From positions 1-64,000 of the forward strand of contig NZ_BDCD01000032.1 in NCBI RefSeq assembly GCF_001613325.1: 64,000 nt of DNA, in the 5' to 3' direction. Position 1 is the stretch's first letter. Every line of letters begins with the position of its first letter. The notes below the pieces were generated by a model that was not told the DNA's origin, did not search any database, and saw only the letters and a list, made by a program, of their open reading frames with translations. Origin of the DNA: Nocardia yamanashiensis NBRC 100130. Its GTDB lineage: Bacteria > Actinomycetota > Actinomycetes > Mycobacteriales > Mycobacteriaceae. A program made the position numbers and the translations under genes. Of this stretch, positions 8,073-16,615 are shown piece by piece.

Positions 8073-8086
8073 CTTAGCTAAGGAGG
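8073..8086 (+). promoter_or_regulatory. Palindrome overlapping the antitoxin ribosome site
   Basis: CTTAGCTAAG (8073-8082) is a perfect palindrome that overlaps the AGGAGG ribosome site (8081-8086) of the antitoxin gene. A Phd/YefM antitoxin usually binds such a dyad to repress its own operon. Confidence 0.5.
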
Positions 8087-8090
8087 CGAA

Positions 8091-8348
8091 ATGTCGAGCA
8101 ACGCGGCGGAGCAGTTCAACATTCATGACGCCAAGACCCATCTCTCCCGAATCATCGAACGGGTAGAGCACGGCGAGGAGATCGTGATCAGCCGGGCCGG
8201 TCATCCCGTCGCCAAGGTCGTCCCGCTGGTGAGACGCGTCAACCGCACGGGGCGGGGGTCCCTACGTGGCCGATTCACCCTGCCTGTCGAATGGGATTCC
8301 GACGAAACGAACGCGGCCATCGCCGAAGACTTCGGGATGCAACCATGA
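8091..8348 (+). CDS. Phd/YefM family antitoxin
   Basis: An 85-residue antitoxin. The N-terminal Phd/YefM DNA-binding fold shows FNIHDAKTHLSRIIERVEHG and the EIVISRAGHPVAKVVPL strand-turn that is diagnostic for the family. The C-terminal part, after RGRFTLP, ends in the DSDETNAAIAEDFGM segment that usually wraps and neutralises the toxin. It overlaps the toxin start by four bases (ATGA), the standard coupled arrangement. Confidence 0.93.
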   Translation: MSSNAAEQFNIHDAKTHLSRIIERVEHGEEIVISRAGHPVAKVVPLVRRVNRTGRGSLRGRFTLPVEWDSDETNAAIAEDFGMQP

Positions 8349-8719
8349 GCCTGTTGCTCGACACCCATGTGGTGTTGTGGTGGCTCCTGGACGACCCGGA
8401 GCTGTCCGCAAGCCTGAAAGACCGGCTCGACCATGATCCCGATGTATTCGTCAGCTCGGCAACGGTGTGGGAGATCGCGATCAAACAAGCGCTCGGCAAG
8501 CTCCCCGGACCGCCGGATCTGCCCGAGCTGGTGCGCGACAGCGGCTTCGTACCGCTACCGATCGATCATTCACATGTGATCGTGGCCGGCCGACTGCCGC
8601 TCATCCATCGAGATCCGTTCGACCGCGTGCTCGTCGCCCAGGCACAGTGCGAGGATCTCACGCTCGTGACGCGAGATCCGCTCTGCCAGAAGTACGAGGT
8701 AGCAACGCTGTCGGCCTGA
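8345..8719 (+). CDS. PIN domain toxin (VapC type)
   Basis: A 124-residue PIN-domain ribonuclease. The four acidic metal ligands are visible: D6 in LLLDTHVVLWW, E43 in VWEIAIK, D93 in DPFDRVLVAQA and D111 in LVTRD. VapC toxins cleave tRNA or rRNA and stop translation until neutralised by the partner antitoxin, here the Phd-type protein directly upstream. All catalytic residues are intact, so the toxin should be active. The gene ends three bases before the convergent gatD stop. Confidence 0.92.
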   Translation: MSLLLDTHVVLWWLLDDPELSASLKDRLDHDPDVFVSSATVWEIAIKQALGKLPGPPDLPELVRDSGFVPLPIDHSHVIVAGRLPLIHRDPFDRVLVAQAQCEDLTLVTRDPLCQKYEVATLSA

Positions 8720-8722
8720 GGG

Positions 8723-9433
8723 TCAGGCGCGGAGGCGTTCGCGGCGGAGCTGGTCTACCTCCGGGAGGTTCAGGGGGGCAAGGGAATCCACGCCGAGGGC
8801 GCGGGACAGCAGGAGGTCGGCGAGTTCAGGGTTGCGGGCCAGGGCGGGGCCGTGCATGTAGGTGCCGATCACGGAGCCTTGGACAACGCCCTCGAGGTTG
8901 TCGCCTACGCCGTTGCCGACGCCCTTGGTGACGCGGGCCAGGCCGGTGGCCTCGCCGCCGAGTTTGGTTCCGCCGCGGTGGTTTTCGAAGCCGGTGAGGG
9001 GCTGGGTGAGGCCGGGGATGATGGGCTGGGTGGCGACCTCGCCGATGGCGCGCTTGTCCTGGGGGGAGGTGGTGACGTCGATGAGGCCGACGCCGTCCAC
9101 GCGCTCGCCGGACGAGGTTTCGTACCAGTGGCCGAGGACCTGGATGGCGGCGCAGATGGCGAGGACGGGGGCGCCGCGGCCGGCGGCCTCCTGCATGCCC
9201 GGATAGCGCTGCAGGTGGCGGGTGGCCAGGCGCTGGGCCGAGTCCTCGGCGCCGCCGAGCGTGTAGATGTCGAGAGCGGCGGGGACCTCGTCCTGCAGCG
9301 TGATCTCGACGATTTCGGCGTCGTAGCCGCGCATGCGGGCGCGCTGGCGCAGCACCAGGGCATTGCCGCCGTCGCCGTAGGTGCCCATCACGTCGGGCAG
9401 CACCAGACCGATGCGGAGGGTGGATTCGCTCAT
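8723..9433 (-). CDS. gatD: Lipid II isoglutaminyl synthase, glutamine amidotransferase subunit GatD
   Basis: A 236-residue class I glutamine amidotransferase of the CobB/CobQ type. It supplies ammonia from glutamine to MurT so that the D-glutamate of lipid II is amidated to D-isoglutamine. The nucleophile is C94 (APVLAICAAIQVLG) and the catalytic histidine is H194 (GTYMHGPAL). TYGDGGNALVL near the N-terminus is typical of GatD. It lies directly downstream of murT on the same strand, 70 bases apart, with its own AGAAGGA ribosome site. Confidence 0.93.
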   Translation of the reverse strand: MSESTLRIGLVLPDVMGTYGDGGNALVLRQRARMRGYDAEIVEITLQDEVPAALDIYTLGGAEDSAQRLATRHLQRYPGMQEAAGRGAPVLAICAAIQVLGHWYETSSGERVDGVGLIDVTTSPQDKRAIGEVATQPIIPGLTQPLTGFENHRGGTKLGGEATGLARVTKGVGNGVGDNLEGVVQGSVIGTYMHGPALARNPELADLLLSRALGVDSLAPLNLPEVDQLRRERLRA

Positions 9434-9503
9434 GCTGTTTCCTTCTTCGCCTGAATGGAGCCCTGCGTGGTTACACTCCGCTGCCGCCTCCGGGCTTGAC
9501 CAT

Positions 9504-10745
9504 TCATGCGCCGGCCTTCTCTTCCAGGTCGCGGTTCAGGTCGCGGAAGGCGGTGTAGTTGGCGAGCACCTCGACCTGGCCCGGCGGGCAGGAAGCGATG
9601 GCGCGCAACGGATCCGCGACCGTGGTGTGCTCGACGCCGGCATAGGTGAGGCGCACGGCGAGATCGGTGGCGCGCTCCCCGGCGGCCACCACCTGGGTGC
9701 CTTCGAAGTGCTCGAAGCGCACGTCCCACAGCCAGGACAGATCCTCGCCGTCGGGCACCTGGCCGTTGACCGCGATCACCAAACCCTTTGCGGCGGGGTC
9801 GATCATGGACAGCGCTTCCTGCCAGCCGGCCGGGTTCTTGGCCAGCAGCAGGCGCGCGGTGTGACCGTTCACCTCGACGGTGCGGTAGCGGCCCGCGATC
9901 TCGCGCACCGTGGCCGCGGCCCGGGTCGCGGCTTCGGGCTTCGCACCCAACGCGACCGCGGCGGCGACCGCCTGCGCGGCGTTACCGCGATTGGCGCGCC
10001 CCGGAAGGGCAAGGGCCAGCGGCAGTTCCAGGCCGTCCGGACCGTAGAGCGTGTGCTCGTCCACCCGCCACTGCGGTTCGGGCCGCTTGAAATCCGCCCC
10101 GGTGCTGTACCAGTGCTCGCCCTCCCACAGGATCGGCTCGCCACTGCGCGGGCAGCTGGCGGAGTCCACCGCCCAGCCGCTGCCCGCCGCCACCCACACC
10201 ACATTCGGATGGTCGTAGGCGATCGAGGTGATCAGCACGTCATCGCAATTGGCGATCAGCACCGCATCCGGATGCCGCGCCATCCCCGCCCGCAGCCGGC
10301 GCTCGATCATATTGATCTCGCCCACCCGGTCCAGCTGATCGCGAGACAGGTTGAGCAGCACCACCGCGGCCGGATTCAGCGCATCCGCCACATGCGGCAG
10401 ATGCAGCTCGTCCACCTCGATGGCCGCCAGCCGCGCGGTCCGGTTCGCGGTGAGCGCGGACACGATGCCGGCATCCATGTTCGCGCCGTCGGCCTGCGTC
10501 GCCACATCGCCCAGCGTCTGCAGCGCGGCCGTGGTCATCCGCGTGGTGGTGGACTTCCCATTGGTGCCGGTGATCAGCACCGTGCGCCGCCCGCGTCCCA
10601 GCTGGGTCATCAGCGTCGGGTCGATCTTCAGGGCGATCAGCCCGCCGATCATCGATCCGTTACCGCGCCCGGCCTTCCGCGACGCCCACGAAGCGGCCTT
10701 CGCCGCCCCCAACGCCAGCTTTCCGCGCATCGAAGTCTCTGCCAC
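9504..10745 (-). CDS. murT: Lipid II isoglutaminyl synthase, Mur ligase subunit MurT
   Basis: A 413-residue Mur-ligase-family protein with the C-terminal DUF1727 domain. The ATP-binding loop is LITGTNGKSTTTRM at about residues 57-70, the middle domain has the VLLNLSRDQLDR motif, and the C-terminus has the TYAGVEH and LANYTAFRDLNR segments of MurT. With GatD it amidates lipid II. The region that carries a four-cysteine ribbon in firmicute MurT keeps only one of those cysteines here (SCPRSGE), so zinc binding is probably lost. The start is the GTG at 10745, six bases after a TAAACT -10 element. Confidence 0.93.
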   Translation of the reverse strand: MAETSMRGKLALGAAKAASWASRKAGRGNGSMIGGLIALKIDPTLMTQLGRGRRTVLITGTNGKSTTTRMTTAALQTLGDVATQADGANMDAGIVSALTANRTARLAAIEVDELHLPHVADALNPAAVVLLNLSRDQLDRVGEINMIERRLRAGMARHPDAVLIANCDDVLITSIAYDHPNVVWVAAGSGWAVDSASCPRSGEPILWEGEHWYSTGADFKRPEPQWRVDEHTLYGPDGLELPLALALPGRANRGNAAQAVAAAVALGAKPEAATRAAATVREIAGRYRTVEVNGHTARLLLAKNPAGWQEALSMIDPAAKGLVIAVNGQVPDGEDLSWLWDVRFEHFEGTQVVAAGERATDLAVRLTYAGVEHTTVADPLRAIASCPPGQVEVLANYTAFRDLNRDLEEKAGA

Positions 10746-10751
10746 GCCGCG

Positions 10752-10757
10752 AGTTTA
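10752..10757 (-). promoter_or_regulatory. -10 element of murT, leaderless geometry
   Basis: Read on the minus strand, TAAACT is followed by six bases and then the murT GTG, so the transcription start would coincide with the start codon. No Shine-Dalgarno sequence is present. Confidence 0.5.
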
Positions 10758-10782
10758 TTGGGATGCGCCGCGTGACGTGCAT

Positions 10783-11403
10783 CTAGGTGTTGTACAGCTT
10801 GTTCTGGTAGATCTCGCCGTAGTACTCCTCGAGCTGCTCGACGGTTTCCGGGGTGTTCGGCTGTAGCTCCTTCACCAACCGGGCCTGGGTGGGCAGATCC
10901 GGCTCCTGCCACTCCTCCGGCTTCCAGAGGTTGCTGCGCAGGAAGGCCTTCGCGCAGTGGAAGAAGATCTGCTCGATCTCCACCTCGATGGCCAGGATGG
11001 GGCGATGGCCCTTGACGACCATGTCGTCGAAATACGGTGCGTCGCGGACCAGTTTGGCGCGGCCGTTGACGCGGAGGGTTTCGCCGCGGGTGGGAATGAG
11101 GAAGAGCACGCCGACGCGCGGATTGCTCAGGATATTTAGGTAGCCGTCGGCGCGGCGGTTGCCGGGACGCTCGGGGATCGCGATGGTCTTGTCGTCCAGG
11201 ACCTGGACGAAGCCGGCGGGGTCGCCCTTGGGCGAGGCGTCGCAGTTGCCCTCGGCATCGCTGGTGGCGAGAACGATGAACGGGGAGTTGGCGATCCAGT
11301 CGCGGTCGCGCGGATGCAGCGCGATCCGTTCCTTGGCCACGGCACGCGGCATGGGCGTACCGAGGAGTTCACGTAATTCCGCCGGATCGGTGATCTCGCT
11401 CAT
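10783..11403 (-). CDS. PPOX-class FMN flavoprotein (pyridoxamine 5'-phosphate oxidase family, DR2398 type)
   Basis: A 206-residue split-barrel flavoprotein. Conserved features are SPFIVLATSDAEGNCDASPKGD, PERPGNRRADGYLNIL and VGVLFLIPTRGETLRVNGRA, which form the FMN-binding face. The C-terminal HCAKAFLRSNLW segment is typical of this subgroup. It probably binds FMN and acts on a small molecule or F420-like cofactor; the substrate is unknown. It lies 37 bases downstream of the start of murT but on the same strand with its own transcript. Confidence 0.85.
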   Translation of the reverse strand: MSEITDPAELRELLGTPMPRAVAKERIALHPRDRDWIANSPFIVLATSDAEGNCDASPKGDPAGFVQVLDDKTIAIPERPGNRRADGYLNILSNPRVGVLFLIPTRGETLRVNGRAKLVRDAPYFDDMVVKGHRPILAIEVEIEQIFFHCAKAFLRSNLWKPEEWQEPDLPTQARLVKELQPNTPETVEQLEEYYGEIYQNKLYNT

Positions 11404-11505
11404 GCCTTCGATTCAACGCGCGCACCCGGCGGGGACGCCAGTGAATTGTGCGGAATCCCGCACCTTCGCGCACCCCGCCCCGGCGCGCCGCGACACACCG
11501 CCGAA

Positions 11506-13281
11506 TTACAGCGGCACGTCGAACATGTTCGGCTGCCCCGCAGCCTGCCGCGCGATGTCCAGCTGCCGGAACGGTTCCAGCTCCGTCGCCCGGTACAGCG
11601 TGAACGTCTTGCACCGCGCCGCATTGGATCCCGCCACCTCGAGCAGCGCGTTCACCGCGGTCCGCGCCGCCTCCGACGCACCCTCCATGGTGGCCAGGTC
11701 CACATTGGTGCGCACGTAATCGCCGGACAGGAAAAGGTTTTCGATGCCGGCGGTATGCGATTCCGGTCGCAGCGCCCACGAACCCGCGGTATTGATCAGC
11801 AGCGGATCGGCATTGGTATTGCGCTTGTTCGCCGCGTCCCAGCCGATTCCGGTGTCCAGGAACCAGGAATGCAGATCCTCGTCGCGCAGCAGGTCGGCCT
11901 TGTCGTTGAGGTGCGCGCGCAATTGCGCCCAGACTTCGCGCGCGATCTCCTCGTGCGTGCATTCCTTGGCGGTCTTGCCGTACAGGATGCCGGGGGTGTT
12001 CCAGTCCGAGATGTCCACCGACAGGCAGTCCTTGACGGTGCCGTCGCCGAAACCGCTGAGCGGGGTGCGATTCCAGAACTGGTTCTGCGAGATGGAGGTC
12101 AGCGACCACGGCGAATCCACGTACGCCGCATGGCCGCGCGCGATATTGCTGGAGTCCTTCAGGAAGAACTGGATGCCGGTCATCCAATCCACCACCAGCT
12201 GGCTCATGCCCGCCAATTCCGGTCGCAATTCCAGGATTTCGGGCGTCCACCAGCGGCGTGCGACCTCGACCGGGACCGCGGTCACGAAGTAGTCGGCCTC
12301 GACGGTGCGCGCCGCGCCGGACGCGTCGGTGATGCGGGCGGCGGTGATCCGGCGCTCGGCCAGCTCCAGCCCCTGTACTTCCGCGCTCACGAATTTCACG
12401 CCGAGGTCGCGTAGTCGGGCGGTCCACGGATTGATCCACGCCTCGTTGGTGGAGCCGTTCAGCAAGCGGTCCAGGGCGCCGTCGTTCCCGATTTCCAGCG
12501 GATTGCCCAGGAACTGCTCGCCCATATTGCCGATGGTGCGGGTGCTGGCCAGATCGTCCTTGGCGGCCACCAGCAGCGTGGTCAGCGTGCGCGAGAGCAG
12601 CATGCGGAATTCGGTGGAGCGGCGGCCCGCGCCGACATAGTCGCGCCAGGACATATTGTCCCACTGGCCGTATCGGCGAGCATCGCAGCTGGTGTTGAAG
12701 ACCAGCAGGCGATTGGCGAAGTACAGGGCGTCGTCCTGCGGCATCTTGGCCGAGGTCGAAATGGCGGAGCTGACGGTTTCCCGGAAATCGTCGGGGGTCG
12801 ACCAGGGGCGGCCGGCGCGGCCCATCGGAATGATGGTGTCGTCGGCATCGCGGCGGGAGAAACGCGCTTCCGAAGCGGCGACCAGGTTGTCCCACACGCC
12901 ATTGGCATTGCCCGCGAACGGGATTCGCCGCATGGTGTCCGGAATGTGGCGGTAGAAGCCGGGGAAGAAACGGAAGCCGTGCTCGCCCCACAGATCCGGG
13001 CGGCCGTCCTTGCCGGTGCCCGGGACCGGAATGCTGCGGGCCTTGCCGCCGAGGGCCCGCCGTTCGTAGACGGTCACCTCGAAGCCGCGTTCGGCCAGTT
13101 CGTGGGCGGCGGTGAGGCCCGCGACGCCGCCGCCGAGCACCGCGACCCGGCGTCCGGGTTCGGCGTGGGCGGGCGTGGGTCGCAAGGTCCCGGCCGCCAG
13201 AGTCCCCGCTGCCACCGCTCCGGCCGCGACCGTGCCACGCAGCATTGCCCGCCGCGTGACGGACATACGCTGTCCTGCCAT
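11506..13281 (-). CDS. Tat-exported FAD-dependent amine-oxidase-like protein
   Basis: A 591-residue protein with a twin-arginine signal (SVTRRAMLRG) followed by an alanine-rich stretch ending near AHA. Next comes a clear FAD Rossmann motif, RRVAVLGGGVAGLTAAHELAERG, then LGGKARS and GEHGFRFFPGFYRH, as in the amine oxidase / phytoene desaturase / hydroxysqualene dehydroxylase superfamily. The C-terminal SGDYVRTNVDLATMEGASEA closes the FAD site. The substrate is unknown, but export and this subgroup suggest a lipid or terpenoid. The ATG at 13281 is chosen because GGGAGG precedes it; the Tat motif begins a few residues later. Confidence 0.82.
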   Translation of the reverse strand: MAGQRMSVTRRAMLRGTVAAGAVAAGTLAAGTLRPTPAHAEPGRRVAVLGGGVAGLTAAHELAERGFEVTVYERRALGGKARSIPVPGTGKDGRPDLWGEHGFRFFPGFYRHIPDTMRRIPFAGNANGVWDNLVAASEARFSRRDADDTIIPMGRAGRPWSTPDDFRETVSSAISTSAKMPQDDALYFANRLLVFNTSCDARRYGQWDNMSWRDYVGAGRRSTEFRMLLSRTLTTLLVAAKDDLASTRTIGNMGEQFLGNPLEIGNDGALDRLLNGSTNEAWINPWTARLRDLGVKFVSAEVQGLELAERRITAARITDASGAARTVEADYFVTAVPVEVARRWWTPEILELRPELAGMSQLVVDWMTGIQFFLKDSSNIARGHAAYVDSPWSLTSISQNQFWNRTPLSGFGDGTVKDCLSVDISDWNTPGILYGKTAKECTHEEIAREVWAQLRAHLNDKADLLRDEDLHSWFLDTGIGWDAANKRNTNADPLLINTAGSWALRPESHTAGIENLFLSGDYVRTNVDLATMEGASEAARTAVNALLEVAGSNAARCKTFTLYRATELEPFRQLDIARQAAGQPNMFDVPL

Positions 13282-13394
13282 TTCCCTACCTCCCACGCCG
13301 GTTGGAATCCTAGGCAGCGATAACCAGGCGCGGGTCTATTGGGGGTGCGAATTTGTGAACCGGCCGACGGATTCGGCGGCCGATTCACGACCGC

Positions 13395-14384
13395 TCAGTT
13401 GGCGGTTGCGAGGCGGGTGCCGGTGCGCGCGGCGATCTCCGCCGGTTCCGGCTCGGCTGCCAGGGCCGGCGCATCCGGGTCGATGGGCACCGGTGCGACG
13501 GCCGGACGCCGCCCCGCGGAGGTGGCCGTGAACGCGCCCGCGATGACAATCACCGCGCCTACCAGCGACAACGGCGACGGGTTCTCGTGCAGGAAGGCCC
13601 ACGAGGCGGCGATCCCGACCACCGGCACCAGCAGCGACAGCGGGGCGACCGTGCCCGCCGGATAGCGGCTCATCAGGTAAGTCCACAGTCCCGAACCGGC
13701 GATGGTGCCCAATAGCGCGATGTATGCCAACGCTGCGAAGGCGGGCCAGCCCGACGCGGTGAAGGAATCGGCGAGATCGCGCCAGCCGGTGGTGGGCCCC
13801 TCGGTCAGCGCGGACAGCGCGAACATCGGCAGCGGCGGGATCACCGCCATCCACAGGGTCAGGTGCAGCGGGTTCACCCCCTCGGAATCGGCTGCCGCCA
13901 ACCGCGATCCGATATTGCCGAACGCCCAGCCCAGCCCGCCGGCCAGGGTCAGCACCAGCGGCAGCAGCGAAGCGTGCTGCGCCCGATCCCATCCGATGAT
14001 CACCATTCCCGCCAAAGCGACCGCCAACCCAGCCAATTGCACCGCCCGCAGCTTCTCCCGCAGGAACACCGCCCCCAGCAGCACGGTGAACGGCGCCGAC
14101 GACTGCAACACCAGCGACGACAGCCCGGTCGGCATCCCGGCCCGCATGGCCGAGAACAGGAAGGCGAACTGCAGAATCCCGAACCCGGTCCCATACAGCA
14201 GCAGCCACCGCCACGGCACCTGCGGCCGCGGCACGAACAGCAGCACCGGCACCGCGATCACCGCGAACCGCAACCCCGCGAAGAAGAACGGCGGAAAGTG
14301 GTCGAGCCCCACCCGAATGGCCAGAAAGTTGAGCCCCCACAACAGCACCACGGCCAGCCCGAGCACCCGATCACGATTGGTCAT
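13395..14384 (-). CDS. EamA/DMT family transporter
   Basis: A 329-residue membrane protein with ten predicted helices arranged as two EamA repeats. Typical pieces are LLWGLNFLAIRVGLD at the start, LQSSAPFTVLLGAVFLREKL at the end of the first repeat and APLSLLVPVVGIAASWAFLHE in the second. EamA proteins export amino acids and other metabolites. The ATG at 14384 fits the first membrane helix better than an upstream ATG. The gene is divergent from a LysR gene, a frequent pairing in which LysR controls the exporter. Confidence 0.88.
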   Translation of the reverse strand: MTNRDRVLGLAVVLLWGLNFLAIRVGLDHFPPFFFAGLRFAVIAVPVLLFVPRPQVPWRWLLLYGTGFGILQFAFLFSAMRAGMPTGLSSLVLQSSAPFTVLLGAVFLREKLRAVQLAGLAVALAGMVIIGWDRAQHASLLPLVLTLAGGLGWAFGNIGSRLAAADSEGVNPLHLTLWMAVIPPLPMFALSALTEGPTTGWRDLADSFTASGWPAFAALAYIALLGTIAGSGLWTYLMSRYPAGTVAPLSLLVPVVGIAASWAFLHENPSPLSLVGAVIVIAGAFTATSAGRRPAVAPVPIDPDAPALAAEPEPAEIAARTGTRLATAN

Positions 14385-14459
14385 GCAAATGATGGTGCGG
14401 ACTTCGATAGGTAAGAACAATCGAATAATTCTGCACCAACGATGTAGTAAAACTTAATC

Positions 14460-16343
14460 ATGCCCCACCCGGACTCCCCGCACGATACCGATCCCGACCG
14501 GTCCCCCGCTCCCGATCCCGCCCCCGTGCACCCCGAGTCCGCACCCCCCACCACAGACACTCCCCTCCCCCGCACCCCCCGCCCTCCCCGCCGCATCGGC
14601 ACCACCCAACTCCAGCTCGACCACTCCCCGGCACCGCGACACGGTGCCGCCCCCACCGGGAACACCGACGCCACAGAAAAGCCGGTTACGCCCGCCGCAC
14701 CCGGACCAGCCCCGGCGCGCGAATCCGAACCACCGAACTTCGCGGCCCCGCCGCCCGGCCGCACGCCCTCGGCCATACCAGCCCCCGCATCGTCAACGAC
14801 GCCCTCCGCCGCTTCGCCGCCCAGCCCGACCGGTTTTCCGCCGATGCCGACCCCGGCATCGGTGCCGCCGCTCGAGAGCCACGCCGAACCCCTGAGAACT
14901 GCGACAGTCGGCGAACACGAGCAATCGGTGAACGCCACACTCACCCCGCCGGCAGCGCTCGCAGCGACGACACCCGGCCGCGCCTCGGTCACCCCACCCA
15001 CCCCCGCGACGCCGACGCCTTCCGACAGCACAGCCGACCCGCTGCAGCATGCCGCCGGCGGCACACCGGAACGGTCCGAGCCGGCCGCACCTGATCACGC
15101 AGCCTCCGACCAGATGCCGGCAGCCCACCCTCATGCCGCGGCGGTCGCCCGGGAGACCACGGCACCCCCGCCGCCGCGTCGAATCTCAGCATCCGAGGCA
15201 GCGCGGCCAGGGTCCGATCAGACTCGCGCGGCAAAGACGACACCACCGCGCGCACGCCGGGTGAGCTCGGCAACCGCACACCGGCCCGCAGCCGAATCAC
15301 CGAGCGGCGCAACCGAACCACGGCAGCCGATCAGCGGCACCATACGCACTGGGGCACCGCGCACCAGCCAAGCCTCCACCGGTCAAGCCAGCAGCGGCAG
15401 CAGCAGCGGGGAGATTCGGGTCGGCGGGCCTGCAATGTCGGTCGAAAGGTTGCGTGTTTTACGGGAATTGGCTGATCGGGGGACCGTTGCCGCGGTGGCG
15501 GAGGCGCTGTCGATGACGCCGTCGGCGGTGTCGCAGCAGTTGAAAGTGCTTGCGCGGGAAGCCGGGGTGGCGTTGCTGGAGCCGGATGGGCGGCGGGTGC
15601 GGCTTACCGATGCGGGGCGGGCGTTGGTGGTGCGGGCGGATGAAGTGCTGGCTGCGATGGATCGGGCGGCGGCGGAGATGGCGTCGTATCGGGGGTCGCC
15701 GCGGGGGCAGGTTCGGGTGGCGTTGTTTCCGTCGGGTGCGACGTTGCTGCTGCCGTATGTGCTGGCCGAATTGTCCGGCAGCGGAGTGGAAGTCGTCGCG
15801 GCGGACGAGGATGTGCCGCCGTCCGAGGTGCCGCGGCTGCTCGCGGATTACGACGTGGTGCTGACGCATCGGGACGAGCGGGCGGCGTCCATCGGCGGGG
15901 CTCGCGTCGCGTCGCGGGTGCTGATGCGCGAGCCGATCGATGTGGTTGTCGCACCGGATCATCGGCTGGCGCGCAATGGCGCGGTGGTGCCCGCCGAACT
16001 CGCGGACGAGACCTGGGTCAGTGTGCGCAGCGGCTTCCCGGTCGACGACGTGCTGCGCTCCATCGCCACCGTCACCGGTGTACAACCGCGAATCGTGCAG
16101 CGGCTCAACGAGTTCAGTGTGATCGAAGCCCTGGTCGCCTCCGGCTACGGCGTCGCCCTCATGCCCCGCTACGCCGTCCGCCACCCCGACCTGGTCGTGC
16201 TCCGCCTGGCGGGCGTCCGCGCCGCCCGCCTCTACGACCTCGCCACCCGCCCGCACGCCGAGAACCGCCCCGCCGTCGCCACCGTCATCGCGGCCTTCCA
16301 AGCCGCCGCCCGCCGAGTGACGGGCCGTGCGCCGGGAAAATAG
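14460..16343 (+). CDS. LysR family regulator with a 325-residue disordered N-terminal extension
   Basis: A 627-residue protein. Residues 326-627 are a complete LysR regulator: the winged HTH MSVERLRVLRELADRGTVAA with TPSAVSQQLKVL, then a periplasmic-binding-like effector domain starting at QVRVALFPSG. Residues 1-325 are low-complexity Pro/Ala/Thr/Ser-rich sequence with strong G+C bias at the third codon position, so they look coding. Starting at 14460 leaves a normal 75-base divergent gap to the EamA gene, and TAAAAC six bases before the ATG fits a leaderless start. An ATG at 15435 would give a standard LysR but leave more than 1 kb without a gene. The likely target is the divergent exporter. 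Confidence 0.7.
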   Translation: MPHPDSPHDTDPDRSPAPDPAPVHPESAPPTTDTPLPRTPRPPRRIGTTQLQLDHSPAPRHGAAPTGNTDATEKPVTPAAPGPAPARESEPPNFAAPPPGRTPSAIPAPASSTTPSAASPPSPTGFPPMPTPASVPPLESHAEPLRTATVGEHEQSVNATLTPPAALAATTPGRASVTPPTPATPTPSDSTADPLQHAAGGTPERSEPAAPDHAASDQMPAAHPHAAAVARETTAPPPPRRISASEAARPGSDQTRAAKTTPPRARRVSSATAHRPAAESPSGATEPRQPISGTIRTGAPRTSQASTGQASSGSSSGEIRVGGPAMSVERLRVLRELADRGTVAAVAEALSMTPSAVSQQLKVLAREAGVALLEPDGRRVRLTDAGRALVVRADEVLAAMDRAAAEMASYRGSPRGQVRVALFPSGATLLLPYVLAELSGSGVEVVAADEDVPPSEVPRLLADYDVVLTHRDERAASIGGARVASRVLMREPIDVVVAPDHRLARNGAVVPAELADETWVSVRSGFPVDDVLRSIATVTGVQPRIVQRLNEFSVIEALVASGYGVALMPRYAVRHPDLVVLRLAGVRAARLYDLATRPHAENRPAVATVIAAFQAAARRVTGRAPGK

Positions 16344-16578
16344 GCCGGCGTCACTCCGTCCCGCACCGGGCGGCCAGCACGCAAGACGCCCGCGATCGCG
16401 ACCCGGAGAACATGGCCGCACCGATTCCGGCCAGGAACAGCGGGGCCGATTTGCACGGCACAGCCGATCGATCGTCTTGATCCGACATCCGAATGCCCCT
16501 TGTCGCGACGGTTCCCCCGGCCGTCATGATCAGGTCGTTTGCGAATTATGCCGCGTTTTCGGCGGTGCGGCGCGGCTC

Positions 16579-16609
16579 TTGACTTGGAGTGCACTCCAGG
16601 TCATACCGT
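16579..16609 (+). promoter_or_regulatory. MerR-type promoter with 19-base spacer and dyad
   Basis: TTGACT (16579-16584) and TACCGT (16604-16609) are separated by 19 bases, longer than the usual 17. The spacer holds a perfect 14-base palindrome TGGAGTGCACTCCA at 16585-16598. This is the hallmark of promoters that MerR-family activators untwist. The ATG of the next gene follows six bases after the -10. Confidence 0.72.
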
Positions 16610-16615
16610 GGCGCT

